Program-made: the position numbers and the translations under genes | NCBI GenBank assembly: GCA_963556255.1 | Contig: OY744606.1 | Coordinates: 73,183,752-73,247,751, forward strand | Direction of reading: 5' to 3' | From: Allolobophora icterica | Lineage: Eukaryota; Annelida; Clitellata; Crassiclitellata; Lumbricidae | DNA length: 64,000 bases | Shown here: piece by piece, positions 22,701 through 64,000 of the stretch | How positions within the stretch are numbered: the stretch's first letter is position 1 | How the letters are laid out: every line of letters begins with the position of its first letter | Notes under the pieces: generated by a model | Database searches by the model: none | What the model was told of the DNA's origin: nothing | The model's input: only the letters and a program-made list of their open reading frames with translations

Positions 22701-22976
22701 GTATATACTTGAGTATAAGTTGCCCCCTAAATTTTGGGCTCGGAAAGTGAGAAAATGTATTGACCCCAATATAAGCCGTGGCCATAAATCACGCATCATT
22801 TGACATGTGTTTGATTGCTTTATACTAGCGCTGTTAAGAGGTCATGCAGAGCGCCGTGAATGATTTTTCAAACCATGTACTAATCGCCTTCTATACTTTT
22901 AAGGTATTGGTAAATGAATTAAATATATTTGCACAATTATATAAATTAAACAATTTATTTTAAATTTATTTTGATA

Positions 22977-23741
22977 CTAGCTGGTTTACCCGGCGTTGCC
23001 CGGAGTTATAAGTTTCAATCCGTGTAGCGAATAAGCAACAAATTTAGGTATAAGTTTAAATCCGTGTAGCGAATAAGGAAGAAATTTAGGCGACCTGTGG
23101 GGGAGACTGCTTCGCAGTCTATGTGTGGACTAACTGCTTCGCAGTCGCCCTGTGGCGACGACTGCTTCGCAGTCTCCCGTGGACTGACTGCTTCGCAGTC
23201 GAAGAGGGTGAACCCGGCGTTGGCGGGTTAAAGAAAATGCCAGAAATCTAGCCGTCACTGCCCTTAGTAAAGCAGAGTCTTTGAACATACAATTTTGCTG
23301 TAAAACGATGAATATAGTTCGAATCGATCGTAATTAAATTTTGTGCGAAAGTAAACAACGTCGTTATGCGCATTATTAATGACGTTGGGGAATACCCGCG
23401 CCATAAATAGAACCGCTTGGCAGTGGAAGAGGCGAGCTGGGGCGTTATGCGCATTATTAATGACGTTGGGGAATACCGGCGCCATAAATAGAACCGCTTT
23501 GCAGTGGAAGCGGCGAGCTGGGACGTGAGCGACGGTCGGTTTGGTAGAGTTTTGGGGGATTTTCACCATGTTAGCGGTGAAAAGGGGTACGCGAACCCCT
23601 CCACTGGGTGTCCGATGCCGAGGCCGACACAGTAGTGAAGGTTTCGAGTGAAAAGGTGCAAAATTGTAGAAGTTAATCCCGGTCAAACAGACAGACAGAC
23701 AGACAGACAGACACACAGAATTCTCGCTTTATTTATATAGA
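22977..23741 (-). mobile_element. Helitron-like non-autonomous element, copy 2
   Basis: Begins (read on plus) A|CTAG then ctggtttacccggcgttgcc and ends tctcgctttatttatataga|T. All landmarks of copy 1 are present in reverse: the CCGG hairpin, GACTGCGAAGCAGTC palindromes, the cattattaatgacgttgggg block and (CAGA)n. That block is duplicated here with a spacer (23366 and 23450). Confidence 0.8.
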
Positions 23742-24392
23742 TATGTGAAGTTTGTGCTTTTTGCAATTGAAGAAATTTGTTAAATTGCTTATTATCGCCA
23801 CCATGGTGGGAACGAGTATAAAGCATGGAGTATATATAGTGTAGCATAGAATAGATTAGAATAAAATAGAATATTCTTTATTAGAACCAATTGCAAACCG
23901 CATTTTGGTGTACAGCAACGTAAACATGTTTATACAGATCTTATACTAATAATATGTTAATATTAGCTACCAATATTTGTCTCAATTATCCCCAATTTAT
24001 ATTGTTTTTTACCCAGAGCATAAACTAAGCAGCTTCATAAAGCATCCTGATGATAAACGTTTTTCTGGACAAGCTATCAGCGGTCGGGATTTCCAGGTCG
24101 TGAGCTCGTGGGCGCAGGAAGAGTCGTCAGTTTCTTGATATAGCACTATTACAACTTCCTGCCTATAGTTGGTTTATAAGGTTTCCTCTACCCGAGTTTC
24201 ATTGTACACTTTTAAAATGTTGTAAGTAGACAAATAGATTATTTTAATTTAAGTGTATTAGAAACAGTTATTATTGTACCCAGCAAGAAATTATTTATTG
24301 GCAAGGTGATGTAGGGCGTCCACCAGTAGTCCCTTCAAATGATGCAGTTTGTATACAATCGCATATGATTGTGCAGTTATGTTAATGTGTAT
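23742..24392. other. No gene seen
   Basis: Unassigned AT-rich sequence; tagaataaaata repeats near 23850. Confidence 0.4.
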
Positions 24393-24774
24393 CATAGGCG
24401 CCGACTTTGCTTTTGTATCTGGGTGCTACTGGGTGCATGGGTCCTCCCTCCATTTCCATACCCTCCCTTTTGGTAGGTGAGTTTCAGCGGATTTTCGGAG
24501 AAAGAAAAGTGTTTTTTGTCAAGGGTTCCAGTGTTATTGTTTATTTATTTTAAATAATAAATAAATAAATTATTTATTTAGGTATGGAGTGTGACTGTGA
24601 GATCATGCAATGTTGGGTATTTGTGTTGTAGTTGTACTTCTCACATTGTGAAATTACTGCTTATGTGTAAAGAAATTGAACTTTGGGTCTGAATTCATCT
24701 GGGTGTCAGGCACAAACTGAACTTTATCTCTGGGTGCATTGGCACCCAAGTTCCCCAAGAAGTCGGCGCCTATG
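24393..24774. mobile_element. hAT non-autonomous element (family 6)
   Basis: Ends cataggcgccgactt and aagtcggcgcctatg, exact 8-bp target duplication ATGTGTAT (24385-24392, 24775-24782). 382 bp. The inner ends carry ctgggtgc blocks. Confidence 0.9.
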
Positions 24775-26096
24775 ATGTGTATATATGACTAATTCACTGG
24801 TTCACAGCAGTCCTTGTGTATTAAATATTACTGCTTCCTTTCATTCAGACAACAAAGACCCACTTGAACCGTGCTTCTGCATTTCCCATAATTTCTCAGC
24901 TCCTTGTTGTCATATTAACATAGTGACCTAGAAAGTCTAAGGTCTTTATAACATGCACCAACTGATTCTATTTAGCTATATATAGTATATGTTTAACAAA
25001 AGCGATCATCTGATATTAGACTTCTGTTACTCAGGGCTATTTCTGACTCATCTGTCAGTATTTATGAGTCTGTTGATTAGAAAATTCATTGATGAGCTGT
25101 ATTTGCTATGAGAAACATCTGAATGTTAAAACGTGTGGGCTGTGTGGTATGTGAATTCATCAATATTCGTAACTCTAAATTTTGTCTTTACTGCTAATTA
25201 ATGTACTGCAGCTACTGCTTTACCTTGAAGATAAGAAATGGTAAAGTAGAGGGAGGTAGTGGTGGAGTCAGTCACAAGACTTGGTCTTGATAAGTTTTGT
25301 TTTGACTGGGCAAATGATAGATGAACAGTGTCAAGTGGTCCATTCAAGGTGGTTCATTGACTGAGAGACTACTGCTAGCCATTTCTTGTATTTGTATTTG
25401 CATTTAGGTGTTTATTGAGTGTCTGATAAGAACCCCTCCGTGGTCCCAAAAGCATAGCTACGTAACAGACCTAAAGAAACAGGCTGCACCGTGCACGTTG
25501 GAAGGTCCCACAGTTTGGTTTATATTGGATTTCTGTGAAAGATTGTTCCTAACAGAAGATATAGGATGGATATATATATGAAGATGTTGCTAAGTTTGAT
25601 TGACAGTGAAGATGCCAAGGCTTTTTCTGAAGGTCTAGAGGAAGAAGTAAGTAAGTAAGTTAGTAAGTAAAGTCTTTATAAGCAAGTGACATTTGCATGG
25701 TATATAACCATTTACCATGCTGTTGTTGAAATAGTTTTATGATACATATATGCAAGCAAATAAAATCTACATACATAGCTAAAGACAGATCTTTAAATTA
25801 AACCAGTTTTGGAAATCTTTGATTGACAAATGATTGCAAAAGAATGTGTCCCATCCTGCAAGGGAAAAATGAGCAAGTTACTGCAGAGCCGCAGAAAGTG
25901 CATAGTCAACTGCACATGGATGAGACACAAAGAGTTTTCAATGGATGTTGTAATTATGGTGTTGAAATTGATGGAAGAAGAAAAGTAATTGTGATTAATT
26001 ATTGATTAATTAGTGCAAAGCCATTATGTCTGTGTACAAAAGCACTCATTATTTGTTTGTTTGATTTTTTTCTGAATTTAGCCATCAGTTAGAGCA
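24775..26096. other. No supported gene; one weak exon candidate
   Basis: 25578-25646 opens with ATG, encodes MKMLLSLIDSEDAKAFSEGL and ends at GAA|gtaagt. The donor lies in an AGTA microsatellite that looks like a reversed LINE tail, and the phase does not fit the exon at 29241. Noted, not called. Confidence 0.25.
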
Positions 26097-26300
26097 CTGG
26101 AGGGTCCGTAGAGTAGTGGCAACATCACTGGCGTGAAGAGCAAGAGGTAGCGGGATCGCTTCCCGCAACCTCCCCAAATTTAGGTCCACTCAGCCTTTCA
26201 TTCGCGAGATGGCGCGTTGTTAAAATGAGATGTAGAACGTGATGGGCGCCTTGCATGGCTGCCGTGTACAGTTAAATTCGACTCCTGTAATAACTTGTGA
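26097..26300 (+). mobile_element. tRNA-derived SINE, family B
   Basis: gggtccgtagagtagtggca and actggcgtgaagagc form the tRNA-like head. The body has gggcgccttgcatggctgcc and attcgactcctgtaa, all shared with 37095-37426 (-). Confidence 0.7.
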
Positions 26301-26439
26301 TCATCCGTTCATACTGATTTGTAATCATACTGCGTTATTGTCAGTTTGAAGATTATTAAACGAAGATTTTTATTATTATTGTACATTTATGATAGCAGCT
26401 GTAGATTATGTTATTCGATAGATTTAGTAGGGCGTCACT

Positions 26440-28130
26440 GGCACCCATCCACTAGTAGAATTGACCATTGTTGCTCGATTCTTGTCATTCTTGTTGGTCT
26501 CTCACTTGAGTTAATATGGCATCTGAATCGGGTTCTACTCTCAGCTGGTCGTCTCATTAGACATATCCCTCAGCATGCCCCTGTTTCTGCATACTGTGGC
26601 TCTCTTTTTCTGCTTACTTTTGGCTCTGTTTCTCAGCATATGTCGTATAGAATTGCTGCACTAGTTTTCCGTTGCCTTCTTGGTTTGCCTCATCTACTCA
26701 CCTGATCTCTGCCGTTCGGTGTCTGACGTTGTAGCTCATTGGGCATTTCACTCTTCGGCCAGAGGGAGCTCTTGGTTTCTTGGGCTTGTTCTTCTACCAG
26801 GCAGTGCCGGACCGTTATGGTTGTGGGACCCTCCACTTGGAACGAGCTCTGGCTGGAACTGTGCCAGCTACCTCTGAGCAATCTGCCTGCATTTCACAAA
26901 TCACTTTCTTTTTTAGCCGTGGCTGGGCTGGGACTGGGAGCACTCCTGAGTAGGTATCTTGAAGGGGTGCTAGATTAGGGTGACCATACGTCCCGGTTTT
27001 CCGGGACATGTCCCGGTTTTATGTGGTGTGTCCCGGTGTCCCGACGACTTGTGCGAAAGAGCAAAATTGTCCCGGTTTCTGAGAAGTAAATGAAATTGTC
27101 AACTTTCTTGAAAACTCAGTTCTTTGTAAATGACAGAACTAATAGTTAATAGTAAATAGTTTGTAACTGAAAACGAAATCGTAACGAAAGAGCTGTTTGT
27201 TATTTATATATTATGTCTTTAGTAGGCCCTAAGTTTAGTTAAAAGGTTATATGAAATATTAAAGCATAACGTGAAAGTTTTCATATTACAATTTCATTTC
27301 AGTACGACAGGAATGATATTTGAAAAGGCGTAAGGTGCAGATAATGTGGAAAGTATAGAAACACATTGGGAAAATTAAAAAATGCATACATGATACACCA
27401 GGAAATGTCTACTCTTTGTCAGATACTGAGAATCAAATAATGCTAAATCACACCAGCACAACTGAGGGGGCTAGAAACGATTCCCCTGGGATGTGCAATG
27501 AAGACTTAACTGTGGAGGTCCTAAGAAAGACTGGGGATTGAACCCCGTATACCCCTGACAATTCCCACCCTGGGTCTACTGAATCTACACAATTTACCAT
27601 ATACTGAGTCTACTCTACTCTAACAGCCTGACGGAACTAGCGATACCTAACCCTAACTGGAACGATACACTTAACCCTTAATTTAACCCACATCTCAAAG
27701 GCATTCAATCTACTTCTCTAATCTACTCGACTCCACGGACTACTATACTTTATAATAGCCTACTCTATCTCAATCTACTCTATCAGTCTCTCATCTATCT
27801 ATCTGATTCTATCAATTTCTTCCTTCCATCTATCTATATGATTCTATCAATTTCTTCCTTCCTCATGTTCCACGTTTCACATGCAGACAATGTAATAATT
27901 CTAAGAATATAAGTAATATAGATATATAATATTAAGATATAATATATGGTATCTGGCTAGTATGCAAGTTCTCATTTGTATTGATCAGTTGTTTTCTTTT
28001 GCCCAGCCGATAAGAGATGCCAAAAAGAGCATTACAAAAAGTGTCCCGGTTTTTGAAGGCCAAGAAATGGTCACTCTATGCTAGATATACAAATTCTCAG
28101 AAGGAACGAATTTATACTGCTCTTGCAGCT
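26440..28130 (+). mobile_element. LINE fragment (RT C-terminus and 3' end) interrupted by a hAT element
   Basis: Frameshifted pieces: SYRIAALVFRCLLGLPHLLT, then DLCRSVSDVVA, VVGPSTWNELWLELCQLPL and PAFHKSLSFL, the usual C-terminus of L2/CR1-like ORF2. Coding resumes after the hAT insert at 28079 with IQILRRNEF and a short tail. Confidence 0.75.
26976..28078. mobile_element. hAT non-autonomous element (family 7)
   Basis: Ends tagggtgaccatacgtcccg and gaaatggtcactcta, exact 8-bp target duplication TGCTAGAT (26968-26975, 28079-28086). The left 100 bp is rich in gtcccggt repeats. 1103 bp, no transposase frame. Confidence 0.88.
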
Positions 28131-29240
28131 TTGACTTATAATTCCAAATGTTTGGGATGAGATGAAATCCATCTACCTGCTTTTAAGCCCAAGAAAAGTA
28201 CTTAATTGCTTCAAAAGAAGTAAAGCAGGGCTAGAGCGTCGACATATTGACCGCACATTGCATTTAAACTGCGAAAAGATCATAAAAAAATGAAATTGTG
28301 ACCTAACTAATACAGAATTTGTTTCCTGTCGAAGTGCCCATAATTCATCTGATAAGAGAAGTGCAGTTCATTAAGCTAAATCCTGGTGAGTGTGGAAGAC
28401 CGGGTTATACATACACCGGCACTATATCAGGTCAAGTTTGCAAAAGCCACGCTTTTTCTGTTTTGGTGACAAGGGTCATTGTCTGGACAGTCAAGAAATT
28501 GTTGAGATGAATATTGATGATGACTGTGGTAAAATTGTAATTGTAATTAGGACAATTTATATAGCATTGTCAGTAGGAAGCTACTTCTAGGAAGCTTCAC
28601 ACACACACATTGTCCACTGTGGTCATAGGATGGTGCCGATCATGGTGCAGGAGTGGAAGGATGTATGTAAGGCTAAGCAGAGCAGTGTATAATTAATACC
28701 CTGAATGTATGATCTACTCAATGAGATACATTGTTTCGACTTTCGTCAGTATCCTTGTGTTATACCAGAAGTACTTCCTGGTTTGAACTTCTGCCGACAG
28801 CTGTACTTGATCTGACGTTTATTACTAGAGGAAGTTCTTGCTCAACTTAACTCTAATTTAATCTAATCTAGTGATTTATATAGCACCATTATAGTAATAC
28901 AGTCGACGGTTGCTTTGTGTGAAACGCATAGTATAAATTTTAACATGAGAGCCTGGTTGAAAAAATACTGCAAACACTTTAAACAATTAAAATCTTAAAC
29001 AATTAAACACTTTAAACTATTCTTTTCGGCTGAGGTTGGCCGGGAGCACTTCTGAGTAATAATTTCATTTATATAGCATTTATTTATTTATATACTGCTT
29101 TCCTGATCTATCAAGTCTTCAGGCTCTTGTAAATGTTGGGTGATACTGGTAACTGTTGAAAATTACCATATATAGAGTATGTATTGGTAACTGTTGAGAA
29201 TTTTGAGATTTTATGTATTGTGTGAATTTATGCTTTCCAG
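28131..29240. other. No supported gene; LINE tail fragment at 28975-29105
   Basis: 28975-29105 has cggctgaggttggcc and gagtaataatttcatttata, the same LINE 3' end as 30240-30300. Open frames at 28319-28590 have no support. Confidence 0.45.
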
Positions 29241-60266
<31,026 letters not shown>

Positions 60267-61416
60267 GTGGCGTGTCTTCCTCGTGCTTCCAATTCAGTGG
60301 ACTGCTTTGCTTATGCAATGACTTCAGCTGATGCCCTGGACTGTATTTAAGGTTGAAATGTTTTCTCTTTCACTAGAATTCGTTTTACATAGCTGAGGTT
60401 TCTTCCAATGGAGACTGGACCGCCTAAATTTTTCGATGATTTTTAAGTCTTTCATATGGGACTCATATACCTGTTATACCAGCACATGCTGGTACTCATT
60501 TTTTCTGTATGATTAGGATATTTGAGTAAGGAATTGCAGTTGCATTGTTTACTGGATGATAATAACAGTTTTTACCAAACGAACCTTGTAAAAGTTCCAT
60601 ATAAATGCATACATACATTGTAAGAGTAAAAAGCTGTAGATTGTCTTAAATGTAGAGGCATATGACATGTATGAGGATGAGAGCTAAGGTAGTTTAGTTG
60701 TTGAAGTTTTGGATCAGATAATGTTTGCACGTGAATACCCACTTGCATTGTTGGACAGTGTCAGCAATGTTTTTACTTTGGTGATTTAAATCTTCAAAAT
60801 TTCTAAATGCCAAAGAAAAGCTGCAATGAGGGGGCCCAGCTAATTCTCCAGTGTGTCTCAAAATGGGTCCATGAGAGTGTGCGAGTATTTATTGGGTGCT
60901 GAAGATGAAAGTACAAGTTTCATAATGATAGTGGTAAAATGTAGTGCACATGGAAGTCATTTTCTTCTTTACTCAGGCTAGTCAGAAGGAGTGAAGATGG
61001 GTAAACTGATTAAATTTCTGTTCAGCATTGTACAAATATCATGACTAATTGTAAGTAAACAAATAATGAATCAGTGTATATTGCTAATAAGTTGTAAACA
61101 TTCCAAAGAACTTTTATGAAATCATGAAGTCGAGTAAGTCTGAAGGAAGCCTGGTGAAAGCCCATGGCATGATTGGGAAAAAGTGAAAATAGAGTAGTCA
61201 TAATCAAAAATAGCTTGCTACCTTTCCAGCTTGTAGCAGTCGAAATCTAGCCAGCTTCAATGCCACTGGACTTTAGCTGGGCTGAAGCTCGTTTAGCCAT
61301 TCCAATTGATAGTCAGCATTGTCTACTTACTACTGAACTTTTGTTCTTAACTTAGTATAAAGCTCATTAACTTAATATCATTTATTCTAGTGTAAGGCAA
61401 GTTTTTGTTAAGACAC
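60267..61416 (+). other. FGD-like 3' untranslated region, extent unknown
   Basis: Starts after the TAA at 60264-60266. I find no AATAAA before the hAT element; the first candidates are at 61568 (inside it), 62329 and 62387. Confidence 0.4.
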
Positions 61417-61854
61417 TAGGGATCCACCGGAAACCGGCTCGGATACTCGGTTCGGCCGGAAATCCCGTTTCCGGAAGTATTCGGCTCGGCAAATATTGTA
61501 GACGCAAATAGCCTAGTTGCCAAAAAAATTTCTTAAAAAAAATTTTTTTTTCTGTAAAAACTTATTCAATAAACTTACGTATATAAAATTATAAATGTTG
61601 AACCTTAAAACAATTACACAGAAAGCTTCACAACTGCACAGAAATGACTACAATTCAAATTGCATTAGTCACTTAGGCCTATTGCAAGTATACAAATTTA
61701 TGTCGATAATTTCTTATTACATGTAAATGTGAAGCTTCGCATATGGAACAAATGGTACCCGGTTTGTTACCGGTTCGTTACCGGTTCCGGTAAAAATACA
61801 TCCAAATACTCGGATTCGGTTTCCGGCGGAAAATGTCTTACCGGTGGACCCCTA
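61417..61854. mobile_element. hAT non-autonomous element (family 11)
   Basis: Ends tagggatccaccggaaacc and taccggtggacccctа-type inverted end (cggtggacccct plus a), exact 8-bp target duplication TAAGACAC (61409-61416, 61855-61862). Inner ends are rich in ccgg and cggttc. 438 bp. Confidence 0.88.
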
Positions 61855-62089
61855 TAAGACACACCAGAAACATTTTTGGAATCACATCAAGAACCGCCTA
61901 ATTTTATTAATGTGGTTGTGTTGAAACAAGCTTACTTCCTATAGGTAAATTATTAAATTAAGTTTAGGTTCCTTGTTGTTTAAGAACTCGAATTATATTG
62001 AAGCGCAAGCGCACGTGTTTTATAACTAGTCTCCGGTGTAGTTAAAAAGCACTATATATACATACTCGTTTTTATGTAGCAACCATTTG

Positions 62090-62240
62090 GCCTCGACCAT
62101 GCTCATTTTTCAATGAATTGATTGGGTGCGATACTTCACCACCACTGCCCATTTGAATGGGTGCCACACCCTTTAAGGTGGTCTTTGTGTATGGACCATA
62201 CTAACCCAAGATCAAACCTATAAAAAAAGCCACGATTGTT
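62090..62240 (-). repeat. Inverted copy of the 10340 dispersed repeat
   Basis: In reverse: ggtgtggcacccattcaaat, caattcattgaaaaatgagc and gtcgaggcc, matching 10355-10450 and 3985-4020. Confidence 0.65.
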
Positions 62241-64000
62241 AAGTGAAATGGCTTCCTCACACACATGTGCCATGACTTACATTCTAAGCAATGTTGCTTA
62301 CTAGGCTAGTAGTGTTGATACATACATGAATAAAGTGCTTACCATCTCGGACAAGTATCCCTTGAGATAATAATATATTCAGTAAAATAAAAATAATATA
62401 GTATAAAATATGTATAAAAGTTAGCGTGTATTAAACTGTATTTTTAGCATTACATTCTGAAGTTGGTTATTTCATTGTTTGAAATCCATGTAGTGGTCAG
62501 TTGAAACAGAAATCTATTCAAGTTTTTATTGTCATCTCGTATTTATTTTGTAGCCATTAAGAATTTAGTTTTTAAGTTTTTCCTGTACTGCATTCTAAAG
62601 TGTATTTTTGCATTGATTGTTGCATGGAAGCTTGTGCTGAAAAAAGAAATTTTTTTCTAGATATCACAGTCACACTTGGTTGATTTTGTTGGCTGATCTT
62701 AGGTCAACCAGAGTAACTGTTATGAATTTTCTAGTGATGTTGCAATTACCTGGACTGTCATATGTTAATAATGGTCTATAGATGAGTCTTGTTCACAATA
62801 CATGGCATCTTCTGACGCCATGTATTGTTTATCATGGTCTTTTGACGTGTCTTTTTGACCGTAATCTAAATGTGTCTTATGTTAACCATGGTTTTCAGAC
62901 AAGCTTACAGATCATTGTTGTTGCTACGATGAATACAGATGAAAGCTGGTTGAACAAAGCAGAAAATTGCATTAGTGTGGTATGGTAATTGCAGTGCATT
63001 AGTAGGTATGGTAGTACCATAGTATGCAATGCATTAGTGTGGTTTGGTAATTCCAGAGAATTAGCATGATTAGTGAGAATTTATGGGACCAGTGGTGACT
63101 TCAGGTTAACTTGCAGGCTTACTACTGTATGTTCATAATGTTTTACTTTGTTGTCAGTCCAAGTACATATTCCGTTTGTTTTTACTTTATCGGTACACAG
63201 AAATATTTTGGTATATTTCTATCGACAAGTATTTTATTTATTTATTAACCATGTCTTCTGCTTTGTGATCGGAAATCTTTTAAGCGGACTTCACTTTGCA
63301 GTAACCGTGCAACTTGGTTGTGTTGCTCAATTTCGTGTAATTTATAAGGCCAAGCTTTTCACAAATTGCTCAGAATTGGGTGTGTACAATGCGTCTGTAT
63401 TACTTGTATACATTTGGAGTTGTCAGGTACAGGACTCGGATAGCCAGTCCAAACTTGTTGTGCTTCCAGACTAAACTTGTATTGTCCAAAATTTGTTGAA
63501 AAACAATTAGACTACTTTAGGCATTTTAAACGAGTAATTATGACAAAGATGCAGTTGTCGACAATGCTAACTAATGGCAACTGTAGGGAGAAAAGAATTT
63601 TGTAATTCTGCTGGAGTGATAAAATCTTCAGTAATCCTAATCGAAATGTGTTAAATTGCTGTTTTATTTGTACCTTAAAATATTTCCACTCATTGACATC
63701 GTTACTTGCCAGTTTTTTAACTTAGCCACCAAAATTTTCATGCAGTTCAACATCCCCAGCAATTTGGATGCACACGGGAAGTTGCTACACTGGTAAACCC
63801 AATTTTATAGTGTGACATGGATACGATATGGGTATCTTTGCTGCGGTTTGCTTGTTCTAATTTTACACATCACCACTGATATAGACGATAGCACTAGATA
63901 GCGGTTTTTGTATTGTAATTTAACCAGAAAAGTTTTGGAAATACAGACATGCACACAGTGAACAATAAACAACACAATCTGTATAGCATAAGGCCAAGAG
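62241..64000. other. No gene seen; candidate poly(A) signals
   Basis: AATAAA at 62329-62334, 62387-62392 and 63964-63969 could end the FGD transcript. Open frames at 62782-62988 and 63148-63474 show no domain, splice context or coding bias I can trust. Confidence 0.35.

Noticed and set aside
25578..25646. Start exon for FGD (MKMLLSLIDSEDAKAF)
   Set aside because: The donor lies in an AGTA tract that looks like a LINE tail, and the phase does not match the exon at 29241.

Overview
This is a window of animal nuclear DNA. It shows GT-AG introns, short coding exons, tRNA-derived SINEs, non-LTR and LTR retrotransposon debris, Helitron-like elements and a dense set of non-autonomous hAT transposons. 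It has no bacterial features. A marine invertebrate, perhaps a deuterostome such as an echinoderm, is my guess from the repeat landscape; I cannot name the species.

Right half, plus strand (29.2-60.3 kb): the main gene is a FYVE/RhoGEF/PH protein of the FGD family, closest in layout to FGD5/FGD6. I could chain 20 coding exons, every junction in phase, giving 1637 codons from the first supported exon to a TAA at 60264-60266. A long, low-complexity, serine-rich and acidic N-terminal region (four exons) is followed by DH, PH, FYVE and a second PH domain. DH-PH would load GTP on a Cdc42-type GTPase, and FYVE would hold the protein on PI3P membranes. The N-terminal half has two lineage-specific-looking expansions: a tandem copy of about 95 residues in the first exon, and seven back-to-back 17-residue repeats in the largest exon. 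The true 5' end is not settled.

Left edge, minus strand (0.3-2.3 kb): three coding-looking exons of an unrecognised gene sit in and beside a ~393-bp tandem duplication that copied part of an exon with its splice donor. A separate minus-strand first exon lies at 20903-21020; I cannot prove that it belongs to the same gene.

Middle left (3-24 kb): this is a transposon nest. It has a gypsy-like insertion inside an older LINE (4-bp target duplication, reading frame restored on removal), two opposite Helitron-like copies, several hAT elements with 8-bp target duplications, and a 2.5-kb element with GC-rich imperfect terminal inverted repeats that split a CTTGGT minisatellite and was itself hit by three smaller elements. 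Between 5.7 and 19.7 kb the palindrome TAGGCCTA occurs about 25 times; elsewhere in the window I found it once.

The FGD introns hold further hAT MITEs, SINEs, LINE fragments, microsatellites and a 69-bp tandem repeat. The last 3.7 kb is 3'UTR or intergenic sequence with one more hAT element. All exon calls are from reading frame, splice sites and domain recognition by eye; no transcript or database search was available.
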